This document shows, piece by piece, positions 39,768 to 49,615 of a stretch of DNA of 54,120 nucleotides. Each line of letters begins with the position of its first letter. The stretch's first letter is position 1. Under the pieces are notes generated by a model. The model did no database searches. It had not been told where the DNA came from and saw nothing but the letters and a program-made list of their open reading frames with translations. A program made the position numbers and the translations under genes. Source of the DNA: Paulinella micropora (lineage: Eukaryota > Cercozoa > Imbricatea > Euglyphida); NCBI GenBank assembly GCA_009731375.1, contig BJOX01000141.1, positions 115,634-169,753 of the forward strand, written 5' to 3'.

Positions 39768-42700
39768 TAACGGACACTCTGATTTCTGCTAGTTGGTTTG
39801 CTTGGTCTTGTAGTATATTCATAATATTTTTATTTTCTTTTTCTAATAAATCTATCGCTTGCGATAGATTACCTACCTTTTCTGCCATGTGTTGAAAAGC
39901 ACTAACCAATATTGGTATAAAACTTGTATATGTTATGCCTTCAAGGTAGCCATCTCCATCGTCCGCTTTTATTCCACTTTCAGATACAAATTCTGGAAAT
40001 ACTTTTTTAACTTCGTCCGCGATAAATCCGTGGTTCTTTTTTTCTTTCTTCTCGTCTGATTTCAAATAATATGAACAACAATTTATTTTCATTAGTTTCT
40101 CGCAACAATCACCGCAGTCTAATGTTTTAATATCTGCTTTTAATCTCCTGTCCGAGGAGTTTGTCCAAGCACCATTAAGCGGAATATAATTATAACTACC
40201 AGACGGCTCGCCAGTAGTAGAGTTTGAAGTAGTCCAAGCGTGAAGCAAACCAGTAGAAGAAACAATTACTCCATAATTCGTATATCCTCCCGATTTAAAA
40301 TATAGTTGTGGGTCAACGGTAGAAGCGGGTCTTTTTCGTATGGTTAAAAAACCGCTGGATGCTGTTGGGATGACTACCTCTCCCGATGTATTAATGTTCA
40401 TCGCCTCAGTGTAAGATATATTGTTTCCCACCGTTGTTCCTGAATTATAATAAAAAGTGAGTTTTACACCTTTTTGAATTAGAAAGTTAGATGACGCAGA
40501 AGATGATTTCCAGTTCGTGCCGTCAAAATAAGCATCAAAACTTAAATTAACATTGTCGTGTGCCCAGTTCAATAATTGAAATGTTGGATAAGCATCTGTG
40601 GATATTACTGCCTGTAAGTGTGCCCCTCCAATATTTGAAGTCGTTCCGTATAATTCTAATCCACCTGTCGCCCCATTTGCTGATTTTGTTGAATTGCCTA
40701 TAATTATTGGACGGCTTACATTTGATACATCTTTAGTTGTTGTTATTTTATCGCTCGTTGCCAATGTCGTTGTTGATATCCCCGCATTTGCCGTTATTAA
40801 TCCACTCGCGGTTGCGGTTGTTGTTGATATACCCGCGGTTGAAGTAATTGTTGTTCCCGTTATTGTCCCGCCATTTGTTATATTGTTTGAGTTCATATCC
40901 AAAGCACCATAAAACCGCATACCGCCAGCATTGTTAAAACGGACAATGTCAGACGAAGCACTTTTATTATCCAAAAGTTTTGAAATATAAAGTCCCGCCC
41001 CTTTTGCATCAAATGCTACATTCGTGAATACATAACCTCTTTGGTTCGCGGTTCCGCTTGTAGCANNNNNNNNNNGAATAAGAAATATTGATAATCACCC
41101 GATGTCTGTGAAAAGAATATATCTCCTCCATTTTGGTTTAATATCCTTGCCCCATTATATGTTATATTTCCACCATTAGTGATAGTTTGATTATTAAAAT
41201 CAGCATTGTTCGTTAAAGTTAGATATTTTATCGTAGTGCTTGTCCCATTAAATGTTTTGCTTCCTGTTATGGTTTGGTCTGTTGATAGTTTTACATTTTG
41301 CCCGTCCAATGTGTCCGCATACCCTTTTGTCGCNNNNNNNNNNNNNNNNNNNNNNNNNNNNNNNNNNNNNNNNNNNNNNNNNNNNNNNNNNNNNNNNNNN
41401 NNNNNNNNNNNNNNNNNNNNNNNNNNNNNNNNNNNNNNNNNNNNNNNNNNNNNNNNNNNNNNNNNNNNNNNNNNNNNNNNNNNNNNNNNNNNNNNNNNNN
41501 NNNNNNNNNNNNNNNNNNNNNNNNNNNNNNNNNNNNNNNNNNNNNNNNNNNNNNNNNNNNNNNNNNNNNNNNNNNNNNNNNNNNNNNNNNNNNNNNNNNN
41601 NNNNNNNNNNNNNNNNNNNNNNNNNNNNNNNNNNNNNNNNNNNNNNNNNNNNNNNNNNNNNNNNNNNNNNNNNNNNNNNNNNNNNNNNNNNNNNNNNNNN
41701 NNNNNNNNNNNNNNNNNNNNNNNNNNNNNNNNNNNNNNNNNNNNNNNNNNNNNNNNNNNNNNNNNNNNNNNNNNNNNNNNNNNNNNNNNNNNNNNNNNNN
41801 NNNNNNNNNNNNNNNNNNNNNNNNNNNNNNNNNNNNNNNNNNNNNNNNNNNNNNNNNNNNNNNNNNNNNNNNNNNNNNNNNNNNNNNNNNNNNNNNNNNN
41901 NNNNNNNNNNNNNNNNNNNNNNNNNNNNNNNNNNNNNNNNNNNNNNNNNNNNNNNNNNNNNNNNNNNNNNNNNNNNNNNNNNNNNNNNNNNNNNNNNNNN
42001 NNNNNNNNNNNNNNNNNNNNNNNNNNNNNNNNNNNNNNNNNNNNNNNNNNNNNNNNNNNNNNNNNNNNNNNNNNNNNNNNNNNNNNNNNNNNNNNNNNNN
42101 NNNNNNNNNNNNNNNNNNNNNNNNNNNNNNNNNNNNNNNNNNNNNNNNNNNNNNNNNNNNNNNNNNNNNNNNNNNNNNNNTTCCTGTTATGGTTTGGTCT
42201 GCTGTTAGTTTCACATTTTGCCCGTCCAATGTGTCCGCATACCCTTTTGTCGCGCCATCGGTCGCTAATGTCGGAGTTCCAAGGTTTGCTATTTTGCTAC
42301 TATTACAATCTAGCCCCGAAGCATTTACCCAACCGACGATTGTCCCATCAATAATAAAACTTATTCTTTTCGCAGAAATTTCAAAGTTGTAATATGTTGC
42401 AGTTTTCATATCCAAACTAGCAATTGACCCGATATTACTGGTAGAATTGAAAACGATAAATGTGCCCTTTGTTGTTGAATTGATTGAATTTCCCGTTATT
42501 TCAACACCACTGCTATATGTCTTAATTCCTGCTATGGTTTGGTTTCCTGTTAGTTTCACATTTTGTCCGTCTAATGTATCCACATAACTTTTGTTTGCTC
42601 CGTCCGTTGTTGCTGATGGTGTGGCTAAGTTTGTTATTTTGTTGTTATTCAAAGATAGTGTAGTGCCAGTTGCGGTTATAATTACATTATTACCTGAATA

Positions 42701-44212
42701 TAACTCTACATACGACCCCGTTATTTGTATCGGATACCAAGTCGCAGTTGCTGTCTTTTGTGCGGCAATCATTCCTATATTTGTCGCCGTATCAAAGGCA
42801 ACACCGATACTATCAAAAGCGGTTGGAGCTGTGGCGCCCCGCACTTCTATTGTTGAAGTAAATTTTTTATTCCCTGCTATGGTTTGGTTTCCTGTTAGTT
42901 TAACGACTGCGGTATCAAGAGCCGAAACATCCACACCATCAACATTACCAACATTTGTTATTGAAAATCCTCCCATATTTAAACTGCCCGTCATAGCCGT
43001 TGTTCCGTCCTTTGCTAGTTTGGTGTCGGTATATGCTTTTGTTGAAGCATCGCCGTCGTAGAATGGCGCTGGAAGCCCGCTAATTGCTGTCGTGCTGTTA
43101 AAATTAAAAACATTGCCCGTTAAAGTTATCCCACCCCCTGTTGTTGGAGCAAAAAGTATGGACGAGCCTACAAAAGATAATGGATAGCCCGTTGCACCAC
43201 CGGCCTCCGACGAATAGATAGAGCCCATATTATTGTTATAATTAAAGAATAATTTGCCTGTGTTTCATGGATTTGAGTCTTTTACGGCCACATAAGTAGT
43301 AAATGTTTTGTTTCCTGTTATAGTCTGGTCTCCTGTTAGTTTTACCACCGAAGTATCAAGAGCCGAAACATCAATACCATCAACATTACCGACATTTGTA
43401 ATCGCAAACCCTCCCATATTTAATCCCGCTGTCATACTGGCGGTGCCGTCTAGTCGTAGAAAAGGTGAAGCAACATTTCTCCATTGGCCTGTGCTATAAA
43501 TGAGTAGTTGGTTATCGGCGGGGGGGGCCNNNNNNNNNNCCATTAACACATCGCTGTGTGTATTAATTGAGCCATCCGCGGACACTTTATCATTATTGTC
43601 TTCGTGCTCTGATATCCAAGTATCAACATCTTTCGTATTTAGTAAATTAACTCCTGTTATATTCAAATTACCGCCCATACTAATATTGCCGAATTCATCC
43701 ACATTTATCGGAAATGTTTTATTTACCCAGTTTATTGAGTTATATGTACGATAACTATTCATCGCCATTGGTGCGGTTATGACGACATCGGTAAGTGTAT
43801 CAATTGAACCAATGGTTGTATTTCTCCATTTACCATCCACATCATTATATGTTAAGTATTGCCCGACCACTGGTGCGGATATGTTTGTGTCTATGAGATT
43901 GTATAGACTGGTTTGGTGCGGATTACTTGTATTGGAGCGGTGTTGAGTTGAGGCTTTAACTTCGTCGTTGTCCCTTACTCGTTGCTCTGTGTAGTATAAA
44001 TTTTTTCCTTCTTTGATATCTGTTGTTGATTTGGTAGATAATCTTGTATCAAACCGCCCGTCAGTGTAATAAAGATTTACTGGGTCGGCGTCTTCTTGCA
44101 CTCTGTCTGTGTTTAAACCAATAATATTAGTGTTGGTAAGGTCTAAGTTTTTTATGTCTAGACTATCAACAGCAATTTCTGATAAACCTAGTAAGGATTT
44201 ATATTGCGACAT
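39751..44212 (-). pseudogene. Giant phage-like fibre with S74 intramolecular chaperone
   Basis: A long minus-strand gene from ATG 44212 to TAA 39751, about 1,480 codons if gap sizes hold. N-terminus: ELK-type beta helix (SEIAVDSLDIKNLDLTNTNI; NLYYTDGRFDTRL), typical of tail-fibre shafts. Middle: at least five modules built on LDGQNVKLTGNQTIAGIKT and MGGFAITNVGNVDGIDVSAL. C-terminus: SSDRRLKADIKTL ... NHGFIADEVKKVFPEFV ... then a trimeric helix, the S74 (endosialidase-type) chaperone that trimerises and cleaves itself. The Ser of SSDRRLK is the expected cleavage residue. Damage: TGA at 43265-43267 in an otherwise open phase, plus gaps at 43530, 41334-42180 and 41066. The big gap is in the modular part. 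Confidence 0.85.
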
Positions 44213-44274
44213 ATTATATTAATAAATATTTAATTTGTAAATACTAAAAATATATTAATCTTAGTATAGAATAC

Positions 44275-44316
44275 TTTTAGAATAAGCGAAAGTGAAACGA
44301 AAGCGCAATTCTAAAA
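44275..44316. repeat. Start-side hairpin (charged protein gene)
   Basis: Arms TTTTAGAAT (44275-44283) and ATTCTAAAA (44308-44316), inner GCG...CGC. The right arm directly abuts the ATG at 44317; the same arm sequence is used at 37308-37316. Confidence 0.88.
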
Positions 44317-44844
44317 ATGCCGTCTGCTGAAGCAAGTCGTAAGAATTGGGGTAAGGCTGTGGAAAGTATTAAGAGTAAAAAGCAACATAAGGTTGAAATA
44401 GCGAAAGAGAAATTAGCAAAATGTAGAAATGCTTATGTTGGTGATGATGAAGAGATGGAGGAAAAGATAAACCGCATGGCCGAAATGGGTGTTGCTAGTG
44501 ATATCATTAATGGAAAAGACCAAGATGATACACCAGAAGAAAGCAGTGAGAGCGATGAAGAATGTGATTTTACCGACATTATCGCTGAAAAGATGGCTAA
44601 GATGAAAATTAAAAGAGCGAAGGTAGAAACTAAGAGAACAAAGAAAAAGACTATTAAGAAAACTGAGCCTGAGCCTGAGCCTGATGATAGTGAAAGCGAA
44701 AGTGAAGAAAGTGAAGAAGAACCTGTAAAGAAAAGTAAGGGTAAAAAGTCAAGCAGTGTAAGTGTAAAAGTATATAATCAATCTTCTGGTGGTGCTAAGA
44801 AAGAAAAAAATAATGATATTGAAAAATGTTTCTTAAAATTTTGA
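44317..44844 (+). CDS. Charged, disordered accessory protein
   Basis: 175 residues: a Lys-rich helix (NWGKAVESIKSKKQHKVEIA), acidic Ser/Asp/Glu blocks, Lys/Arg blocks (KRTKKKTIKKTEPEPEP), and a short hydrophobic end, IEKCFLKF. Mostly disordered. The ATG directly abuts a hairpin arm (ATTCTAAAA|ATG). Divergent from the fibre gene and co-directional with the integrase 42 bp on. The composition suggests a nuclear or DNA-associated protein. No family recognised. Confidence 0.6.
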   Translation: MPSAEASRKNWGKAVESIKSKKQHKVEIAKEKLAKCRNAYVGDDEEMEEKINRMAEMGVASDIINGKDQDDTPEESSESDEECDFTDIIAEKMAKMKIKRAKVETKRTKKKTIKKTEPEPEPDDSESESEESEEEPVKKSKGKKSSSVSVKVYNQSSGGAKKEKNNDIEKCFLKF

Positions 44845-44856
44845 TAATATAGGATC

Positions 44857-44883
44857 TTTGTTTTTGACCACTTCAAAAACAAA
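44857..44883. repeat. Start-side hairpin (integrase gene)
   Basis: TTTGTTTTTGA-CCACT-TCAAAAACAAA, perfect 11-bp arms and a 5-nt loop, three bases before the integrase ATG. Confidence 0.88.
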
Positions 44884-44886
44884 AAC

Positions 44887-45879
44887 ATGGACAATAAGCA
44901 CACAAATCAGCAACAAGAAACTCCTGAGCAAACGGAGCGAAAAGAAAAACTTGAAGAAGCGGGCGAGATACATTACCAATCAAAGCCAACTAAATTATGG
45001 AATACAATAACCTCTCCAGAAGCGAAACCATTAAGCCAAGTTTTTATTGATTTAATGGATATGTCAAAGGTGGCAACTAAAAAAGGAAATGCTAATTATA
45101 ATTTTGGTTTGGTTGCTATTGATGTTTATAGCCGTCGTGGATGGGTAGAGCCAGTAAAAAATAAAACGACTGGATATGTATTGGAAGGATTGAAAAAAAT
45201 ATTTACTAAAGAAGTGCCAGAAAGAATTACTTCAGACAACGGCAGTGAATTTAAGGGTCAAGTCGCTGAATACTTCAGACAAAATAATATTGAACATAGA
45301 ACAGCACAAGTAGGCGACCACAGAACAATGGGGATAATGGATAGATTTATTAGAACGATAAGAAATGAATTGAATTTAATATGGGAGTATAATGAAAATT
45401 TTGCTTGGGTGCCGATTATTCACGAAGTTGTTGATGCTTATAATAAAACATTTCATACTACAATACGAGCCGTGCCTATTGATGTTTTTGAAGGGACTGA
45501 AAAAAACACTCAAGAAATATACAGAAATCCTTTAATTAATGAATTTCCAAAAGGAACAAGAGTAAGAAAAGAACTAGAAAGGACTATTTTTTCAAAGGGC
45601 GACAAGCAATTCAGTAAGACTATATTTAAAGTCAAAGGCCGTAAAGGCTTCAAGGTTATTCTATCCGAAGAAGACTTAGTCAGACCTAGTGAATTATTAA
45701 AAACTCATATTGATGAGCACCCCGAAGAGGAAGAACCTAAGGAGCAGTTAGCGGATAAAGTTAAAGAGATAACAATGGAAAAGAAAAATTCTAATTTATT
45801 AAAATCATTAGAGATTAAACCGGAGAACATACGGAGTAGTGCTAGAATAAAAAAGAAAAAAGAAGTGTTAGATTTGTAA
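44887..45879 (+). CDS. Polinton integrase (retroviral-type DDE family) with altered triad
   Basis: 330 residues, open. rve core: first Asp D55 in VFIDLMDMS, second D117 in RITSDNGSEF. The third position is Asp (D152 in MGIMDRFIRT) where Glu is normal; 34 residues separate D117 and D152. The C-terminal SH3-like part has KGDKQFSKTIFKVKGRKGFK. No N-terminal HHCC zinc finger and no chromodomain. The enzyme would join the element ends to host DNA, producing the 6-bp duplication. The ATG lies three bases after an 11-bp-arm hairpin (44857-44883). The tail ends in a charged helix. Confidence 0.88.
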   Translation: MDNKHTNQQQETPEQTERKEKLEEAGEIHYQSKPTKLWNTITSPEAKPLSQVFIDLMDMSKVATKKGNANYNFGLVAIDVYSRRGWVEPVKNKTTGYVLEGLKKIFTKEVPERITSDNGSEFKGQVAEYFRQNNIEHRTAQVGDHRTMGIMDRFIRTIRNELNLIWEYNENFAWVPIIHEVVDAYNKTFHTTIRAVPIDVFEGTEKNTQEIYRNPLINEFPKGTRVRKELERTIFSKGDKQFSKTIFKVKGRKGFKVILSEEDLVRPSELLKTHIDEHPEEEEPKEQLADKVKEITMEKKNSNLLKSLEIKPENIRSSARIKKKKEVLDL

Positions 45880-45884
45880 TTTAA

Positions 45885-46367
45885 TTAACCGATAACAGTA
45901 TATAATGATTTGATACGTTTATCCAATCGTCTGGAAATAGGCATAATATTTTCCCATACGCGAAATAAACGATATGTGTCGTCGGTATAACAAACAACGC
46001 AGTGCATCATTTCCTGACCAGCCTTAGGAGGTGATTGATAGTTTGTTTGAACAACAGCAACCCTTCCTACTTTGTTATCGTTGAACAATCTCGCAGTTCC
46101 ATCGTTCCTGTTGATTGAAGCATAAAATGTTCGAGGCTCCACAATCGTTCCAATAGCCCCTGCTTTCCTCCCTTTCTTCGCTCCCTTTTTCGCTCCTTTT
46201 TTTACACCAACTAAGTCCGCAGGCATTTCATCAAAACGGAGAGCAACCTCCTAAATTCAAATACAATATATTAGTAAGCATAAAATGGCGCAAACATCTA
46301 CCTCAACTTCGGGGTCATCCACTTGAGGCTCCTCATCAGGTTCCTCGGTAGGTTCTTCCTCCGCCAT
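45885..46367 (-). CDS. Spliced basic protein, 143 residues in two exons
   Basis: Exon 1 46367-46302 encodes 22 acidic residues (MAEEEPTEEPDEEPQVDDP). The intron is 46301-46251 (51 nt): donor GAG|GTAGAT, a TTACTAAT branch-like site, acceptor TTTAG|GAGG. Exon 2 46250-45885 ends in TAA. Phase 0 on both sides. Exon 2 has EVALRFDE, then a KKGAKKGAKKGRK basic patch, then a folded stretch (ARLFNDNKVGRVAVVQTNYQ; MMHCVVCYTDDTYRLFRVW). Without splicing the gene would start at ATG 46226, leaving a weaker start. A perfect 12-bp-arm hairpin (46371-46412) lies just upstream. The product may be a DNA-binding or minor virion protein; unknown family. It ends 5 bp from the convergent integrase stop. Confidence 0.6.
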
Positions 46368-46370
46368 CGT

Positions 46371-46412
46371 CTACCCACATATCAAAAAGCACAAAAACAC
46401 ATATGTGGGTAG
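46371..46412. repeat. Start-side hairpin (spliced gene)
   Basis: CTACCCACATAT (46371-46382) and ATATGTGGGTAG (46401-46412), perfect 12-bp arms, three bases from the minus-strand ATG at 46367. Confidence 0.9.
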
Positions 46413-46585
46413 TGCCTGATAGCCGTTCTAATTATTTATATGTATATTATGTGCTTTTTACTAATGTTATTGTTTTTTGACTACCAAAAAACAAATGAAT
46501 TATATTGTCTTATGTGAGTGTGTGTCGTGTTGTTTGAGGAGAGGTGAGCGGGTAGACAGACACCACACAACACAATTAAGACGAT

Positions 46586-47074
46586 TTATGAACTTAATTC
46601 CATACTATTACTTCCTTTGTTTTCTATATTGCTTACTTTAGGGACATAGTCAATATATTTCATAAAAGATTGATTAAATGATAGTGCTTCTTTTTCTATG
46701 CCGTCGTGTATCTTTTTGAGAACCTCGCCCCTGTATTCTTTTTTATTTTCATTATACCACACCATAAAAATCTTTCTTTCCTTCTCAATCTTCCTCATCC
46801 TCTTCTTTCTCTTCAAATTAAATCGCCTATCCTTCTCCACATTTATACGTTCGTTATTGAGTTTATCCAACATCATATCGATTGCTTCTATTTTTACTTG
46901 GTCTGGTTTCTTTCGTTCTACTATCAATTCAATTTCTTTATCCATTTTGTTTATTCTTTCCTCACTTCTTATCTTATACAATTTGAGGTTGGCTTTACTT
47001 TCCTTATTCGTCTCAAATATATCAATCCAATCCTCTACACTCCTATCTTCTAAGGGAACGAGGTTCTCACTCAT
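46586..47074 (-). CDS. Coiled-coil protein, rightmost gene of the Polinton
   Basis: 162 residues, almost entirely Glu/Lys/Arg-rich helix: SVEDWIDIFETNKESKANLK, then IDMMLDKLNNERINVEKDRR and a WYNENKKEYRGEVLKKIHDG segment. Predicted long coiled coil. No catalytic motif. ATG 47074 is followed upstream by an ATTATT-TTAG-AATAAT inverted repeat at 47086-47101 and four copies of ATGCGGGT. It lies where some Polintons carry an accessory gene; function unknown. Confidence 0.6.
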   Translation of the reverse strand: MSENLVPLEDRSVEDWIDIFETNKESKANLKLYKIRSEERINKMDKEIELIVERKKPDQVKIEAIDMMLDKLNNERINVEKDRRFNLKRKKRMRKIEKERKIFMVWYNENKKEYRGEVLKKIHDGIEKEALSFNQSFMKYIDYVPKVSNIENKGSNSMELSS

Positions 47075-47460
47075 TATGGTGAGTTATTATTTTAGAATAA
47101 TGCGGGTATGCGGGTATGCGGGTATGCGGGTCTGCGGGCACACGGCATCATTTTGCCCGCACACTTTTACTGGATGCTGATGATTATTTTTTTTCCTTTT
47201 GTTAGTAGACGAAAAACTTTGATGTTGTCCAAAAAGCTGTCTGCAATAATTTATCGGTTTTTGGTGGGTGGTGTGGTTTCCTTTTTTTAATTTTTGGATG
47301 GCTCAATTTTTGGCGGATCGGTGTGATTAGTTGCTTTGTGAGGTGGTTGGTGGCTTATGTGATGATACTTTATGGTTTTCTTATTTTATTACAATGGTTG
47401 ATGTTAATTATGATTTGTTTTTATGTTTTGAGTTCATTTTTCCGTTTTTCTTGTTGTGGA

Positions 47461-47605
47461 TAACTTTTAAGACTAATGCTTATTTGCTTATAATTGCTTT
47501 CTGTATTGTTTGTTTGCGAAATGAAGAGGAGAGCCGTTGGAATGATTTTGATTTCAACGGAGGTATGTATTGAAAAAGTGTGCCAAAGTGGCACCCTATA
47601 CTACT
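47461..47605 (-). repeat. Right terminal inverted repeat of the Polinton
   Basis: Exact reverse complement of 25911-26055 (145 of 145 bases), ending GGCACCCTATACTACT. 47102-47460 between the last gene and this repeat contains ATGCGGGT repeats at the left and no gene. Confidence 0.97.
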
Positions 47606-47611
47606 CGTTCT
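47606..47611. other. Right candidate target-site duplication
   Basis: CGTTCT, one mismatch from CTTTCT at 25905-25910. Confidence 0.5.
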
Positions 47612-47649
47612 CACTGCCTAGCCCATCATGCCATGCACTGGCTGCTTCC

Positions 47650-47859
47650 CTATCTGCCGTTCTGATTCCACTGATGTTTTGTCTGCGGACAGACTTCTTC
47701 AATCTCCCGCTTTGAAAGCCCGTCATACTTTCTTCGAAGTTCTGGAGGAGTCACTTTCTCAAACGGTTGCTTCTCAGGATTGTTATTACAAAACAGGAAC
47801 AGCTCCCCCAATCGATTTCTAGCAATGCCCTGCAATGTCTCCGCTACTAGGTTAGACAT
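47650..47859 (-). CDS. Possible host exon flanking the insertion
   Basis: 69 codons, ordinary-looking protein composition: AETLQGIARNRLGELFLFCN, then PFEKVTPPELRRKYDGLSKR. It may be an exon or part of a retroelement gag. No splice sites were established and no family recognised. It begins 44 bp right of the Polinton end. Confidence 0.3.
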   Translation of the reverse strand: MSNLVAETLQGIARNRLGELFLFCNNNPEKQPFEKVTPPELRRKYDGLSKREIEEVCPQTKHQWNQNGR

Positions 47860-47965
47860 AGCGCGAAGGTCGGTGTGCGATTGTCGGACTTCAAAAGTGG
47901 AAAAAAGCCAGTAGCTGAAAATTTGAAGTGGCGGGTGGTGAAAATCATGGCAAGTTTGTCAAAAG

Positions 47966-48860
47966 TTCGTTCCTAAATTATGAAGCAACTACTTGCTCTT
48001 TCACGCTGCAATAAAGCGGCGACTCTAAGTTAGGGCCTAACTTAGAGTCGCCGCTTTATTGCAGCGTGAAAGAGCAAGTAGTTGCTTCATAATTTAGGAA
48101 TGAATTTTTTTCGGAAAAAAGGGTAAGAAAACTCACATTTCCTATGTTATATTGTAAGTGCTTTGTTTGTAGTGAAGCAAAGTGGTCTGTCCTTTTCTGT
48201 AGCGTGTGGGTGATAGGAGAAACAAGTTTTTTTTGCTGGAAAGCAGTTACTTGCTAAGAAATTTAGGAGAAACTGATCGCATTTTTTCTCTGTACCCAAA
48301 AATTCATTCCTAAATTATGAAGCAACTACTTGCTCTTTCACGCTGCAATAAAGCGGCGACTCTAAGTTAGGCCCTAACTTAGAGTCGCCGCTTTATTGCA
48401 GCGTGAAAGAGCAAGTAGTTGCTTCATAATTTAGGAACGAATTTTTGACAAACAACTTTTTTGGCAAAAAGCTCACATTTCCTATGTTATGTTGTAAGTG
48501 CTTTGTTTGTAGTAAAGCAAAGTGGTCTGTCCTTTTCTGTAGCATGTGGGTGATAGGAGAAACAAGTTTTTTTTGCTGGAAAGCAGTTACTTGCTAACAA
48601 ATTTAGGAGAAACTGATTGCATTTTTTGTCTGTACCCAAAATTCGTTCCTAAATTATGAAGCAACTACTTGCTCTTTCACGCTGCAATAAAGCGGCGACT
48701 CTAAGTTAGAGATAGTTGGTAGGCACTAACTTAGAGTCGCCGTTTTATTGCAGCGTGAAAGAGCAAGTGGTCGCTTCATAATTTAGGAGCGAATTTTTGA
48801 CAAACAACTTTCTTGGCAAAAAGCTCACATTTTCCTATGTCATGTTGCAAGTATTTTGTT
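47966..48860. repeat. Satellite of long palindromes (about 2.7 units of ~337 bp)
   Basis: Three near-perfect palindromes: 47966-48104 (139 bp, single-base centre), 48298-48446, and 48638-48797 (24-bp loop). Each starts TTCGTTCCTAAATTATGAAG and reads back to the complement. The ~190-bp spacers at 48105-48297 and 48447-48637 are about 90% alike (TCCTATGTTATATTGTAAGT, then GGAGAAACAAG), and a partial third follows to about 48900. Arms carry only a few mismatches. It looks like a foldback/MITE that became a tandem satellite. Confidence 0.9.
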
Positions 48861-48935
48861 TGCAGTCAAGCAAAGTGGTCTGTCCTTTTCTGTGGCGTGT
48901 GAGAGCTTTAATTAATACACACATACACAAACAAA

Positions 48936-49098
<163 letters not shown>

Positions 49099-49615
49099 AC
49101 GGAGACTTATGGAGTAGGGGCCGCCCCGGGTCCGGTCGTAGGGAAACTTTTTTTGCATGCAAAGTTTCAAATATTAAAATAATGACGTAGAACACTGTTT
49201 AAAGCTGTAATATTGTATTTTAATGCAAAAAAACAATGTTTGAACTATTATTAAGGTGCGTAGATGAGCATGCAGACCATAGCAGATAGCGGCCTGCACC
49301 GGTACTTGCAAAGTGCACGTGCTACATGTTACCTGCTATCAGCGCGTAAGTACAAACGATACAAACACGATTTCGATGCAGATTTAATTGAATTCAGCTT
49401 TTGTTGCCACTAATTATTTTTTTCTGGTCCTGGTGGCACCCGCCAGCCACTCGCCAGTACAAGTACGCTAAGCTAGTGACAACATGCAATAATTCAAAGT
49501 CCTGCAGTGCCAGTGCAAAGACACAGTGTCAGCATCTCAAGCAGCTACATTTCTAAGGACTTTCAACATGATTGGCCTCATTCAGCTGCTAAAAATAAAA
49601 AAAAACCACGCCCAC

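Larger units (their letters stand above)
25911..47605. mobile_element. Polinton/Maverick-type integrated virus, 21.7 kb
   Basis: Identical 145-bp inverted termini starting AGTAGTATAGGG bound a gene set diagnostic of Polintons: family-B DNA polymerase of the protein-primed type, DDE integrase, A32/FtsK-type packaging ATPase, adenovirus-type cysteine protease, major capsid protein and penton. Composition is clearly more AT-rich than the flanks. Replication and small accessory genes lie on the left plus strand; structural genes form a minus-strand block from 46.4 to 31.1 kb, interrupted by integrase and one accessory gene on plus. Perfect TIRs argue for recent insertion, although several genes carry stops or frame breaks. 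Gaps at 26154, 26527, 27416, 41066, 41334 and 43530. Confidence 0.95.

Noticed and set aside
41206-42392. Plus-strand frames across the fibre region
   Set aside because: Mostly N, and antisense to the fibre modules.
46698-47180. Plus-strand Phe/Leu/Ser-rich frames, possibly membrane proteins
   Set aside because: Antisense of a Glu/Lys coiled coil, which always reads as hydrophobic on the opposite strand.
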